Counted from the first letter of the stretch, positions 26,013 through 33,924 are shown. The stretch: 40,474 nucleotides of DNA from Verrucomicrobiia bacterium (GCA_020439945.1 JAGRPB010000027.1:1-40474), one strand, 5' to 3'. Program-made: numbers and translations. Notes: a model not told the origin generated them from the letters alone.

Positions 26013-26420
26013 ATGACGATGGTAAAAATCGAAATCGGCCCAAGTTCAATTCATGGCATCGGTTGTTTTGCCAGAGAACAGATAAAGAAGGGACAACTGG
26101 TCTGGCAATTCGACGAACGGTTTGATTTGGCCCTCAAGAAGGAATTGGTCGATTCACTGCCTCTTGGAGCGAGAGAAAATTTGCTCAACTACGCCTATGT
26201 GAGCAAAACCACCGGGGACTACATTCTGAGTTCGGACGACACCAAGTTCACCAATCACAGCAACACCCCGAACATCAGTTGCCACGTGCCGAGCGGTTGC
26301 ACTGGAAATGAATTGGTTTGCTACGCCACGCAAGACATCGAAATTGGCGAAGAAATGACAAACGATTATCGGGATTTCGATGTGGACCCTTATGATGTTG
26401 AGTTTGTCATTAACGGATAA
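26013..26420 (+). CDS. Short SET-domain protein
   Basis: 135 residues from ATG 26013 (ATG 26019 also possible). It is a minimal SET domain: SSIHGIGCFAREQI at the N-terminus, FTNHSNTPNISCHV in the middle and EIGEEMTNDYRDFD near the end. Compared with the SET protein at 24940, the NHSC cysteine is replaced (NHSN) and there is no post-SET zinc cluster, so it belongs to a separate subgroup, common as 130-150-residue bacterial proteins. The catalytic Tyr of NDY is present. It follows the small membrane protein by 49 bases in the same direction. Its TAA ends at 26420, and the convergent kinase-phosphatase gene ends at the very next base, so no spacer separates them. This also marks the end of the AT-rich segment. 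Confidence 0.85.
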   Translation: MTMVKIEIGPSSIHGIGCFAREQIKKGQLVWQFDERFDLALKKELVDSLPLGARENLLNYAYVSKTTGDYILSSDDTKFTNHSNTPNISCHVPSGCTGNELVCYATQDIEIGEEMTNDYRDFDVDPYDVEFVING

Positions 26421-27638
26421 TCACTCCTCCGCCTGTTCCGAAATCCTTACGAGAAACAGGGTGGTGTCGTCTTTGCCTGCGTTGTCGAAGGCGCGATTCA
26501 GAAGGGCGTTGGCGACGGTTTCCACTTCTTCGTTTGAATCGACACCTCTCGCGATGATTTCGCTGATGTGATGATTCCAGAGTCCATCAACCACGCCATC
26601 CGAACAGAAAAGATACCAATCCCCCGGCTTGAGTGAGACGGTGCCCATCTGCGGTCGAACAAACTGACAGTTCGCCCCGATCACCTGATTGAGAATGTTT
26701 CGCCGGGGATGCATGCGAGCCTCACGCTCGTTGAGTTTGCCTTCGCGAAACAGGCGACCCACCTGGGAATGATCGAAGGAGAGTTGTTCGAGTTCGCCTT
26801 TCCGCCACCGATAGATCCGACTGTCTCCCACGTGCGCGAAATGCATTTCGGTGCGGAAAAAGAGCCCGCAGGCCAGGGTGGCGCCCATTCCACTGAGTTC
26901 GGGGTTCAGCGAGGCTCGGCGAATGATGTAGTCGTGGAGATCCTTGACCGTCGCTCTCAGGATCGCCAAAGGATCGGCACTCCCCCGGAAGTCTCCCAGC
27001 CAGGCGGGCAGAAAACGCCGCAATTCGGAAACCGCCAGGAAACTCGCGTAGGCGCCGCCCTTCACTCCACCCATGCCGTCGCTGACCGCCATGACGACCC
27101 CCTCTCCCGACAAGTGAACGGATCCAACGAACGGCTGCTTCGTTTCCCATCCCTCGAGCGAGGAAAAGACAGCCAGTGAATCATCATTACCGGGCTTCCG
27201 ACGCCCCTCCCGGGTCATTCCCGCCCATTCGATGTCCAGGCGGAGATCCTCGCTCCAATCGTCCGAGAGAATGGTGGCCAGTTCGAAATCGATGACACAG
27301 AAAACCCCACGCTGCTGATGGTAGGTGATGTTGCGGGGAAACGGATCGTCGTGAACCACGCCATATTCCTTTTCCAATCGGGTGAACAGTTCCTTGGCTT
27401 TTTCTTCCGAGATCTTGTCGGCCGGATGACCGACATTGGTGGTTACCAACAGGAGGGACTCCGGATCCGTCTCGATCACGCGCGGCACGAAATCGCATCC
27501 GCGCGATTCCAGCAGTTTCAATACCCTGGCCTCGTTCTCGAAACGTTTGTCGGCGTCCGTTCCGCGGAACTCCTTGTAAACCTTGCCGTCGTACCCAACC
27601 CGGACCTTGGCGCGGACTCCATCCTTCGCGATCTTCAT
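26421..27638 (-). CDS. Fused protein kinase-like domain and PP2C phosphatase
   Basis: 405 residues from ATG 27638, preceded by a clear GAGGGG ribosome site. Residues 1-135 are a reduced protein kinase fold of the Bud32/RIO/Kdo-kinase sort: K22 in VYKEF, E36 in the helix FENEARVL, the catalytic loop HDDPFPRN (H96, D98, N103) and DFE at 117-119 in place of DFG. Residues about 140-400 are a complete PP2C phosphatase: GNDDS (151-154), SDGMGG (186-191) with the metal-binding Asp, SGMGATLACG, HVGDSRIYRW, CSDGV and GKDDTTLFLV. Both halves appear active. The kinase part has no membrane anchor or sensor. A kinase-phosphatase in one chain suggests a reversible Ser/Thr phosphorylation switch on a shared target. 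Base composition is native, unlike the gene that meets it at 26420. Confidence 0.88.
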   Translation of the reverse strand: MKIAKDGVRAKVRVGYDGKVYKEFRGTDADKRFENEARVLKLLESRGCDFVPRVIETDPESLLLVTTNVGHPADKISEEKAKELFTRLEKEYGVVHDDPFPRNITYHQQRGVFCVIDFELATILSDDWSEDLRLDIEWAGMTREGRRKPGNDDSLAVFSSLEGWETKQPFVGSVHLSGEGVVMAVSDGMGGVKGGAYASFLAVSELRRFLPAWLGDFRGSADPLAILRATVKDLHDYIIRRASLNPELSGMGATLACGLFFRTEMHFAHVGDSRIYRWRKGELEQLSFDHSQVGRLFREGKLNEREARMHPRRNILNQVIGANCQFVRPQMGTVSLKPGDWYLFCSDGVVDGLWNHHISEIIARGVDSNEEVETVANALLNRAFDNAGKDDTTLFLVRISEQAEE

Positions 27639-27680
27639 AACGCCCCTCCCCTCGGTTCAAACCCTGGCCGGAGCAACCAC

Positions 27681-27719
27681 AAAAAAACGTCCAGCCCCAC
27701 CAAAGCGGGACTGGACGTC
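27681..27719 (-). terminator. Rho-independent terminator of the glutamine synthetase gene
   Basis: Read on the minus strand: ACGTCCAG, a second short stem of CCC/GGG around a small loop, CTGGACGT, then seven T. It lies 31 bases after the glnII stop codon and before the kinase-phosphatase start, so the two are separate units. Confidence 0.92.
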
Positions 27720-27749
27720 GAATTTGATTCGGTAAAAACCCGAAAGGCC

Positions 27750-28766
27750 TCAGGCCTTGGGCACTTCGTCGATCGTCTGGAGCACGCGAGCGGCGATCTT
27801 GTAGGGATCCCCCTGCGAGTTCGGACGACGGTCTTCGAGGTAACCCTTGTAACCGTTGTTCACGAAGGAGTGAGGAACACGGATGGAAGCTCCGCGGTCG
27901 GCCACACCATAGCTGAACTGGTCGATGGACTGGGTTTCGTGAAGTCCGGTGAGGCGCATGTCGTTGTCGGGACCGTAGACCGCGATGTGCTCTTCGCGAT
28001 TCTTCTCGAAAGCCGCCATGAGCGCCTCGAAGTATTCCTTGCCACCCACGGTGCGCATGTATTCGGTCGAGAAGTTGCAGTGCATTCCCGAACCGTTCCA
28101 GTCGCCGGTGAAAGGCTTGCAGTGATACTCGACATCCACGCCATATTTCTCACAGCAACGCTGGAGAATGTAGCGGGCGACGTGCATCTGGTCGGCGCAA
28201 TTCTTGGAGCCCTTGCCGAAGATCTGGAATTCCCACTGACCCTTCGCCACCTCGGCATTGATGCCTTCGTGGTTGATGCCGGCGTCGATACAGATGTCGA
28301 GATGCTCCTCCACGATCGTGCGGGCCAGGTCACCGACGGCCTTGTAGCCAACGCCGGTGTAGTATTCACCCTGCGGATTCGGATAGCCCGAGTCAGGCCA
28401 GCCGAGCGGCCGTCCATCCTGGAACAGGAAATACTCCTGCTCAAAGCCGAACCACGCACCTTCATCGTCGAGAATGGTCGCGCGACCGTTCGACGGATGG
28501 GGAGTCAAATCTGGATTCAGCACCTCGCACATCACGAGGAAACCGTTGCGGCGGGTAGAATCCGGGTAGCAGGCCACCGGCTTGAGGAAGCAGTCGGAGC
28601 TGCCGCCTTCAGCCTGCATCGTGGAGCTGCCGTCGAAGCCCCAGAGATCGCAATCCTCCAGCGAGAACGTGCTGGGATCCCCATCAGCGATTTTCGTTTT
28701 GCCGCGCAGATTGGCGACGGGCTCGTAGCCATCGAGCCAGATATATTCCAACTTCAGTTTTGCCAT
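27750..28766 (-). CDS. glnII: Glutamine synthetase, type II
   Basis: 338 residues from ATG 28766. It makes glutamine from glutamate, ammonia and ATP. Type II (eukaryote-like) is identified by MAKLKLEYIWLDGYEPVANL at the start, LWGFDGSSTMQAEGGSSDC, FGFEQEYFLF (metal-binding Glu residues), GQWEFQIFGKG, HCKPFTGDWNGSGMHCNFST (the nucleotide site) and RGASIRVPHSFVN. The length agrees with GSII rather than the 450-470 of GSI, so the tyrosine adenylylation of GSI does not apply. Bacterial GSII occurs in rhizobia, actinomycetes and several PVC bacteria. A sigma-54-type promoter lies about 100 bases upstream, so expression should respond to nitrogen status. A strong terminator follows. Confidence 0.97.
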   Translation of the reverse strand: MAKLKLEYIWLDGYEPVANLRGKTKIADGDPSTFSLEDCDLWGFDGSSTMQAEGGSSDCFLKPVACYPDSTRRNGFLVMCEVLNPDLTPHPSNGRATILDDEGAWFGFEQEYFLFQDGRPLGWPDSGYPNPQGEYYTGVGYKAVGDLARTIVEEHLDICIDAGINHEGINAEVAKGQWEFQIFGKGSKNCADQMHVARYILQRCCEKYGVDVEYHCKPFTGDWNGSGMHCNFSTEYMRTVGGKEYFEALMAAFEKNREEHIAVYGPDNDMRLTGLHETQSIDQFSYGVADRGASIRVPHSFVNNGYKGYLEDRRPNSQGDPYKIAARVLQTIDEVPKA

Positions 28767-28867
28767 GGTGTAGCTGTTTTTGGTTTGTAGTTGACTTAGT
28801 ACCAAGAATTCATCGCCGGAGCGGATCGCCCGCCGGAGAACCCAAGGGTTGAACACGACGCAAGAAA

Positions 28868-28883
28868 AGCAAGCCGCATGCCA
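28868..28883 (-). promoter_or_regulatory. Sigma-54 (RpoN) promoter of glnII
   Basis: Minus-strand TGGCATGCGGCTTGCT, matching TGGCAY-R-N4-TTGCW at every defined position, with the GG and GC elements exactly ten bases apart. A transcript would begin near 28857, giving an untranslated leader of about 90 bases before ATG 28766. The rest of the 341-base gap (28767-29107) shows no gene; no clear NtrC-type palindrome was found, and the far end holds the promoter region of the divergent polyprenyl synthase. Confidence 0.75.
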
Positions 28884-29022
28884 ATTTTCAATGATTATCC
28901 CGACGACCCTTTATTTCATTTTTAACAGAAATTTCTGAAAGAATAGCATCTTGAGCCGGGAGACTCGTCGTAACCTTTTTTTGAAATCCTCCCGAGAGCC
29001 GCGAAGCCTTGCGAGCGATTGG

Positions 29023-29052
29023 TTGACAAGGTGGCTCACGCCGCCATCTGTT
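29023..29052 (+). promoter_or_regulatory. Possible housekeeping promoter for the polyprenyl synthase
   Basis: TTGACA at 29023-29028, an 18-base spacer and TCTGTT at 29047-29052, 56 bases before the ATG at 29108. The -35 is perfect and the -10 is weak, the same kind of pair as before the formate dehydrogenase alpha gene. Confidence 0.35.
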
Positions 29053-29107
29053 ACCGGCTCCCAATCCCAGCGCGGCATCAAAACAGCCCAGACGCCTTCC
29101 TTTTTAA

Positions 29108-30121
29108 ATGAAAGAAAACCCGGATGTCTCTCTCCCCAGCGGCGTGGCGTTTTTCCCCGCCGAATTATTGGGACCGGATTTGGAGAAAGTTGAAGCGGCG
29201 ATTCGTCTGCAATCGAAATCGTTCGACCCAGCGGTGGAGCCCTATGTCGCCTTCCTCTGCAACACCAGCGGCAAGCGGATCCGTCCCGCGCTCACCTTCC
29301 TGGCCGGGGGCGCCACCGGGGGCATCACCGCGGATCACCACAAGATCGCCGTCACTCTGGAGCTGATTCACATCGCGACTCTGGTTCACGACGATATCAT
29401 CGATGGCGCGGAAATCCGCCGCCAGGCCCCCACGGCGAACGCGAAATGGGGCAACGCCCTGAGCGTGCTTCTCGGCGATTGCCTTTTCGCGCACGCACTC
29501 GAACTCTCCACCCAATTCGACGACCAGTCCATCGGCCGTAAAGTGGCCCGAGCCGCCAATGAAGTCTGCACGGGAGAAATCATCCAGACGCAGCGCCGCT
29601 TCGATTTCCAGCTGTCGCGGAGTGATTACTTCGAGATCATTCGAAAGAAGACCGCCGCCCTGTTCGCCGCGGCGATGGAACTGGGCGCTCTGCTCAACGG
29701 AAAACCGGAAAACCTCGTCTCGGCGCTCCACCAGTACGGCTCGCTGATCGGAACCGCCTACCAGGTCTACGACGACTGCCTCGACCTGGTCGGAGATGAA
29801 GCCGACGTGGGAAAAACGCTTCGCACCGACCTCAACAAGGGGAAACTCACCCTCCCCATCCTGAATCTGATCGAGCAGGCCACCGATCGCCAACGGGAAA
29901 AGCTCAACCGCCTGTTGCTGCAACGAGAACCGATCGATCTTGGCGCGCTCGCCAGCATCGCGGACTACGAAGGCGCGATCGAGTCGGCCATCGACGCCGG
30001 CAGTCAGTTGGTGGAGGAAGCGCGCGGATGCCTTGTCGGCCTTTCTGACAATGAATTCACTCGGGGCCTTTACGGCATCGCCGACCTGCTGGACGCGTTG
30101 CTGGCTGGCTGCCGCCAATAA
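29108..30121 (+). CDS. Trans-polyprenyl diphosphate synthase
   Basis: 337 residues. It extends an allylic diphosphate with isopentenyl diphosphate, probably to the C35-C45 side chain of menaquinone or ubiquinone (IspB/HepT type). Both aspartate-rich motifs are present: LVHDDIIDGAEIRR (first) and YQVYDDCLDLVGDEADVGK (second), along with the GKRIRPAL start of the fold and the RKKTAALFAAAMELGALL helix. The two residues before the first DDxxD (V, H) are small, which agrees with a long-chain product, but the exact length cannot be read. Monocistronic; the next gene is convergent. Confidence 0.93.
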   Translation: MKENPDVSLPSGVAFFPAELLGPDLEKVEAAIRLQSKSFDPAVEPYVAFLCNTSGKRIRPALTFLAGGATGGITADHHKIAVTLELIHIATLVHDDIIDGAEIRRQAPTANAKWGNALSVLLGDCLFAHALELSTQFDDQSIGRKVARAANEVCTGEIIQTQRRFDFQLSRSDYFEIIRKKTAALFAAAMELGALLNGKPENLVSALHQYGSLIGTAYQVYDDCLDLVGDEADVGKTLRTDLNKGKLTLPILNLIEQATDRQREKLNRLLLQREPIDLGALASIADYEGAIESAIDAGSQLVEEARGCLVGLSDNEFTRGLYGIADLLDALLAGCRQ

Positions 30122-30155
30122 GCTGAACGCGGCGCCTCGGAACCGACGAAATGGG

Positions 30156-30590
30156 CTATTTCAGGTAGCGACGCCAATCGCCCTCGCGCGCATCGATCTC
30201 GCCGCGCAGCAATTCCGCCGACCAGACTTCCGCTCCGAATGCGGACACCAGGTTTTGCTCAGCCAAGTCATTGGTTGCCACAATGATGCGGTATTTTTTT
30301 ACGTTTCCAGCAACCAAGCGCTCGATCACGTCATCTGCGGTATTTCCGCCGTCGGTGTAGATGATCTGCAGTCCTTCAGGCTCTCGCACCTCTTCCCTGG
30401 GGCCGCTTTTCCCATCAAAAACGACGACCACCCGATGGTCCGCGTGATCGCGATATTGCCGCAGTCGCTGGCAGAGGGCGGCATGCCCCAGCCCCCGCCG
30501 CTTTCGATGCAGTTCGGCCAAATCGGGCCACGCATGAATGATGTTGTTCCCATCGACAATGAGAAACGAAGGAGCATCCAGCCGTTTCAT
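30156..30590 (-). CDS. NYN-domain (YacP/Rae1-like) RNase-like protein
   Basis: 144 residues. A PIN-like nuclease fold of the NYN family: LIVDGNNIIHAWPDL at the N-terminus (first acidic residue and the Asn pair), VVVVFDGKSG in the middle, IIYTDGGNTADDVIERLV, and IIVATNDLAEQNLVSAFGAEVWSA with the last conserved acid. These acids (D in VDGNN, D in TADD, D in TNDL) would bind the catalytic metal. Bacillus Rae1, of the same group, cuts mRNA on the ribosome. The end is a short basic stretch. Convergent with the polyprenyl synthase and followed upstream by the terminator of the next gene. Confidence 0.88.
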   Translation of the reverse strand: MKRLDAPSFLIVDGNNIIHAWPDLAELHRKRRGLGHAALCQRLRQYRDHADHRVVVVFDGKSGPREEVREPEGLQIIYTDGGNTADDVIERLVAGNVKKYRIIVATNDLAEQNLVSAFGAEVWSAELLRGEIDAREGDWRRYLK

Positions 30591-30630
30591 GTTTCGCGAG
30601 CCAATAAAGCAGCCTCAACTCCCTTATCCG

Positions 30631-30666
30631 AACAAAAAAAACGACCGGCATGACACCGGTCGTTTT
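30631..30666 (-). terminator. Rho-independent terminator of the basic protein gene
   Basis: An 11-base stem (AAAACGACCGG with CCGGTCGTTTT) around a seven-base loop. On the minus strand it ends in a run of T (the 30634-30641 A-tract read in reverse), 36 bases after the stop at 30702. Confidence 0.9.
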
Positions 30667-30701
30667 CCAAAAGTATTCGATCTGCCAGGTTCGAAGGAAG
30701 C

Positions 30702-31052
30702 TTATTCCTCTTCCTCGGCGTCAGCCTTTTTGCTGGCGGCCTTTTTCTTGGCGGCGGCTTTCTTCTTCGGCGCAGCCTTCTTTTTCGCGGCGGCTTTTTT
30801 CTTCGGCGCGGCCTTCTTTTTCGCGGGAGCCTGAGATTCCTCGACGGCGGCTTCGTCAGCGCCTTCAGCGTCCTTCACTTCCTCCACTTCTTCCGCCTTG
30901 GGCTTCGGCTCGCTCTTCGGCGGCTTGGGGGCGGCCTTTTTCTTCGGTGCCGCTTTCTTCAAGGCGACATTCGCTTTCTCGCGCTCGGCCCGGCGCTTGA
31001 GATAGCTCAGGCGACGACGACGTTTGATCTCTTTGTTATACTGCTTTCCCAT
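30702..31052 (-). CDS. Lysine/alanine-rich basic protein, histone H1-like tail
   Basis: 116 residues from ATG 31052. The N-terminal 30 residues (MGKQYNKEIKRRRRLSYLKR) are very basic and appear conserved in short proteins of Verrucomicrobiota. An acidic/proline linker follows (EVEEVKDAEGADEAAVEES), then two near-perfect 12-residue repeats of the pattern KKKAAPKKKAAA and a partial third, ending in EEEE. The DNA repeats with a 36-base period at about 30735-30830. Lys/Ala/Pro tails of this sort resemble histone H1 and bacterial nucleoid proteins such as Hc2 and bind nucleic acid by charge. RNA binding or ribosome association is equally possible. Confidence 0.82.
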   Translation of the reverse strand: MGKQYNKEIKRRRRLSYLKRRAEREKANVALKKAAPKKKAAPKPPKSEPKPKAEEVEEVKDAEGADEAAVEESQAPAKKKAAPKKKAAAKKKAAPKKKAAAKKKAASKKADAEEEE

Positions 31053-31551
31053 GATGAGGCATCCCGCCCATCCGGCGGAGAAGCGGTAGTAAATGGCACA
31101 ATCACCGGGAAGCAAGCGGAAATCACCGCGCGACAACCCGACAGAATTTCCGCAAAAAACGGTTGCGGCCCATCCCGAAAACTGAGATAGATTAACTCAA
31201 CCACGACGGTTGGGGCGCTCGCCATCTTCGGCGTCTCCTCAGACAGAGTTTTCTGGGACCCCCACCTTCGCGGCGTCGTCGGCGACGTTCCTAATGCCGG
31301 CGATTTCCGGCAGGCCAGCGGCACTCGTCACCCTCCAGAAAAGTCGAGTCAACGCCAACTTGCCGGGAAGCTTCGTATTTCCTGACCATATACAGCTCCT
31401 TAAAAGTTCTGAGTTCCTCTCCGGCGGGTTCCCAAGCCTCGCTTTTCGAGCCGGAAACTCCACCCATCGCCCTGAAATCAATCGAATCAGACTCCACCCA
31501 TCCTCGATTGTCTGTCGGCGATCTTCATCTCTTCCCCTTTCCCCCAGTTTC
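31053..31551. other. 499-base divergent intergenic region between the basic protein and rho
   Basis: No credible gene. An open frame runs into rho from 31210, but its codons before 31552 have no protein character. A small hairpin (GCCGG/CCGGC at about 31301-31316) and an AT-rich spot (31186-31200, GATAGATTAAC) were seen. It presumably carries promoters for both neighbours and a long rho leader, as is common for autoregulated rho genes. Confidence 0.45.
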
Positions 31552-33270
31552 ATGAGCGAATCCGAGATTCCCCTTTCGCAACCCAGATCCGATGCTCCGC
31601 CGGCTTCTCCCGAATCCGGCAAGGCGGATGGAAAGGTCGAAAACGATCCCGTCGTTTCTTCGGCGCCCCGAAGCGAAGAGACCCGTGATCAAAGCAAGCC
31701 GATGGATTCCAACGCCATTGACGAGACGCCGAGAAACGAAAGCGAGCCCGCGACCAAACCCAAGAGGCCGCCCCGCAAACGCGCCGCATCTCCCTCCGGC
31801 AACCGGAAACGCAACCGTGGCGATTCCCGCGACAGCCGCGAAAAAGGCGCCGCCAAATCCGACGATCAGGAAACTCCTGATCAGGTGGAAGGGAAAAAGC
31901 CGGAGACGGACTCCGAATTCCGCCCCGAAACGACGCCCGACGCCCGGACTGATTCCGAAAAAGGTGATCGGAACGAAGGCGAAGGCCCCGGTTCCGATTC
32001 CGAAAGCGGCGGTGGCGCCAGCAGCGAAGAGGAACGCCGCGAGCAACGCCGGCGATTTCGCCGCAGCCGGAAGGAACGACGCAAGGAACAGCGTGAACGC
32101 GAACGCGAACGCGAGGCGGCCATGCTCGATGCCGCTCCCTCCGTGGAAGTGGAAGGCCTCACCGAAATCTCGCCCAAGGGCTTCGGTTTCCTGCGCCTCA
32201 AGAGCCGGGGATATCAGCAGCATCCCGACGACGTCTTCATCACGCCGGAAGTCGTGCGCGTCCACGGGCTTCGCGATGGCTTGCTGGTGAAGTGCCTGTC
32301 CAAGCAGGGCGCGCGTGGTCCCCAACTGGTGGAGATTCTCACCATCAACGGACGGGAACCGAAGGCCTATCACAATCTTCCCTATTTCGAAGAGCTGACC
32401 GCCATCAATCCGAACAAACGGCTCACGCTCGAGACGAGACCGGATCGCCTGACCACCCGTGTCATCGACATGATGACACCGATCGGCCGTGGCCAGCGCG
32501 GACTCATCGTGGCGCCTCCTCGAACCGGGAAAACCACCTTTCTCGAGCACATTGCGGAAGCGGTCCTGGAAAACTACGAAGATCAGATGCACCTCATCGT
32601 GATGCTCATCGACGAGCGCCCCGAGGAAGTGACCAATTTCCAGCGCCTGTTTCCGCAGGCGGACCTGTTCGCCAGTTCCAACGACGCCGAGGTGAAGGAT
32701 CACACCCGGATGGCTCAACTGGCGATCGAGCGGGCCAAACGCCTCGTTGAGGCCGGCGAGCATGTCTTCATCCTGCTCGATTCCATCACCCGCCTGGCCC
32801 GCGCCTTCAACAACGCCGTCAGCGGCGGAAAGAAGGGCAAGAACCGCGGCACCCAATCCGGCGGTATCGCCGTGGGCGCGCTGGAGATTCCCCGCAAACT
32901 CTTTGCCGCCGCCCGTAACACTCGCGAGGGCGGTTCGCTGACCATCATCGCGACGGCATTGATCCAGACCAATTTCAAGATGGACGAAGCCATTTTCCAG
33001 GAGTTCAAAGGCACCGGGAACATGGAACTGGTTCTCGATCGCCAATTGGCCCAGAACTACGTCTATCCCGCCGTCGATATCCATCGGTCCGGCACCCGAA
33101 GGGAAGAACTGCTGCTTCCCACTCACATGCTGGAGAAAATCTACGTCATCCGCCGCGGCCTCGCCGGTTACAAGCCCGTGGACGCCATGGAGTGGTTGAT
33201 CAAGTGCATGGAACGCTATCCCGGGAACGCCCAGATGCTCATGGATATCAAGGTCAACGCGCTGGCCTGA
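31552..33270 (+). CDS. rho: Transcription termination factor Rho with a long charged N-terminal extension
   Basis: 572 residues from ATG 31552, against about 420 for E. coli Rho. The core starts near residue 190: SVEVEGLTEISPKGFGFLRL (cold-shock-like RNA site), then the hexameric helicase with Walker A APPRTGKTTF, LIVMLIDERPEEVTNF (Walker B region), LDSITRLARAFN, and the R-loop stretch near GNMELVLDRQLA. It unwinds RNA from DNA to stop transcription. Residues 1-190 are disordered, rich in Ser, Glu, Arg, Lys and Pro, with an acidic middle and a basic end (EERREQRRRFRRSRKERRKE). Such insertions occur in Rho from Actinobacteria, Bacteroidetes and PVC bacteria and alter RNA binding or phase behaviour. 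Confidence 0.97.
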   Translation: MSESEIPLSQPRSDAPPASPESGKADGKVENDPVVSSAPRSEETRDQSKPMDSNAIDETPRNESEPATKPKRPPRKRAASPSGNRKRNRGDSRDSREKGAAKSDDQETPDQVEGKKPETDSEFRPETTPDARTDSEKGDRNEGEGPGSDSESGGGASSEEERREQRRRFRRSRKERRKEQREREREREAAMLDAAPSVEVEGLTEISPKGFGFLRLKSRGYQQHPDDVFITPEVVRVHGLRDGLLVKCLSKQGARGPQLVEILTINGREPKAYHNLPYFEELTAINPNKRLTLETRPDRLTTRVIDMMTPIGRGQRGLIVAPPRTGKTTFLEHIAEAVLENYEDQMHLIVMLIDERPEEVTNFQRLFPQADLFASSNDAEVKDHTRMAQLAIERAKRLVEAGEHVFILLDSITRLARAFNNAVSGGKKGKNRGTQSGGIAVGALEIPRKLFAAARNTREGGSLTIIATALIQTNFKMDEAIFQEFKGTGNMELVLDRQLAQNYVYPAVDIHRSGTRREELLLPTHMLEKIYVIRRGLAGYKPVDAMEWLIKCMERYPGNAQMLMDIKVNALA

Positions 33271-33327
33271 GCGGCGCAGATCGCGTTTTCAGACGGTTTT
33301 CATCGATTCACCCTCCTCCACGGAACG

Positions 33328-33924
33328 ATGAACCCTCCTTCCGACGGCGATTCCGGCGGCGAATTGCTGGCCCCTGAAGAGGCCTCACTCTCCCGTCAGG
33401 TTGACGACGAGCACCACGATTCCGACGAGCCCGACTCCATCCGCGACGCGCTCGAACGCAAGGCGCGGACCTCCCGTCTCATCGCCTGGTTGCTGGACGA
33501 ATGCATCAGCATCCCCGGCACCAAAATAAGAATCGGTCTCGACCCCATTCTCGGGCTGATTCCCGGCGGAGGCGAAACGGTTTCCAGCATCGTTGGCGCT
33601 TTCCTGCTCGCCGATGCCAGTCGGCGTGGCATTCCGTTTCGGACCCTCTTCAAGATGGCCGGCAACATGATCGTCAATGCCGGCATTGGCGCTGTTCCCG
33701 GTGTTGGCGATGTTTTCTCAGTCTGGTTCAAGTCGAATTCGCGGAATTTCGAATTGATGCGCCACTACATCGAAAGTCCCGAAGGTGATCAGAAACCCGG
33801 AGGCTGGGGACCGTTTTTCGTCGTCATTTCCCTGGTAACCGTCGTGATCGGAATCGTCATCACGCTCAACATCACGATCTGGATCGTCGTCTGGAAACTG
33901 ATCCAGGGCTGGTTCCAACCCTGA
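33328..33924 (+). CDS. DUF4112 membrane-associated protein
   Basis: 198 residues. After a disordered acidic N-terminus (about 1-42), the DUF4112 domain reads LIAWLLDECISIPGTKIRIG, LDPILGLIPGGGETVSSIVG, IPFRTLFKMAGNMIVNAGIG and AVPGVGDVFSVWFKSNSRNF. The two glycine/proline turns (LGLIPGGGE and GAVPGVGD) are characteristic. A C-terminal hydrophobic helix (about 157-190, FFVVISLVTVVIGIVITL) may anchor it. Function is not known. The zeta-like gene begins 11 bases after its stop, so the two may be cotranscribed with rho upstream (57 bases). Confidence 0.88.
   Translation: MNPPSDGDSGGELLAPEEASLSRQVDDEHHDSDEPDSIRDALERKARTSRLIAWLLDECISIPGTKIRIGLDPILGLIPGGGETVSSIVGAFLLADASRRGIPFRTLFKMAGNMIVNAGIGAVPGVGDVFSVWFKSNSRNFELMRHYIESPEGDQKPGGWGPFFVVISLVTVVIGIVITLNITIWIVVWKLIQGWFQP

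Noticed and set aside
27650..27676. GGTTCAAACCC resembling a tRNA T-loop
   Set aside because: The flanking arms do not pair, and no acceptor, D or anticodon stem could be drawn.
30735..30830. 36-base tandem DNA repeat as a CRISPR-like or satellite array
   Set aside because: The repeats are continuous and in frame with the Lys/Ala-rich protein, so they are coding repeats with no spacers.
31210..31551. Extended start for rho
   Set aside because: The 114 codons before ATG 31552 have no protein character, whereas the composition changes to a Ser/Glu/Arg-rich coding pattern at 31552.
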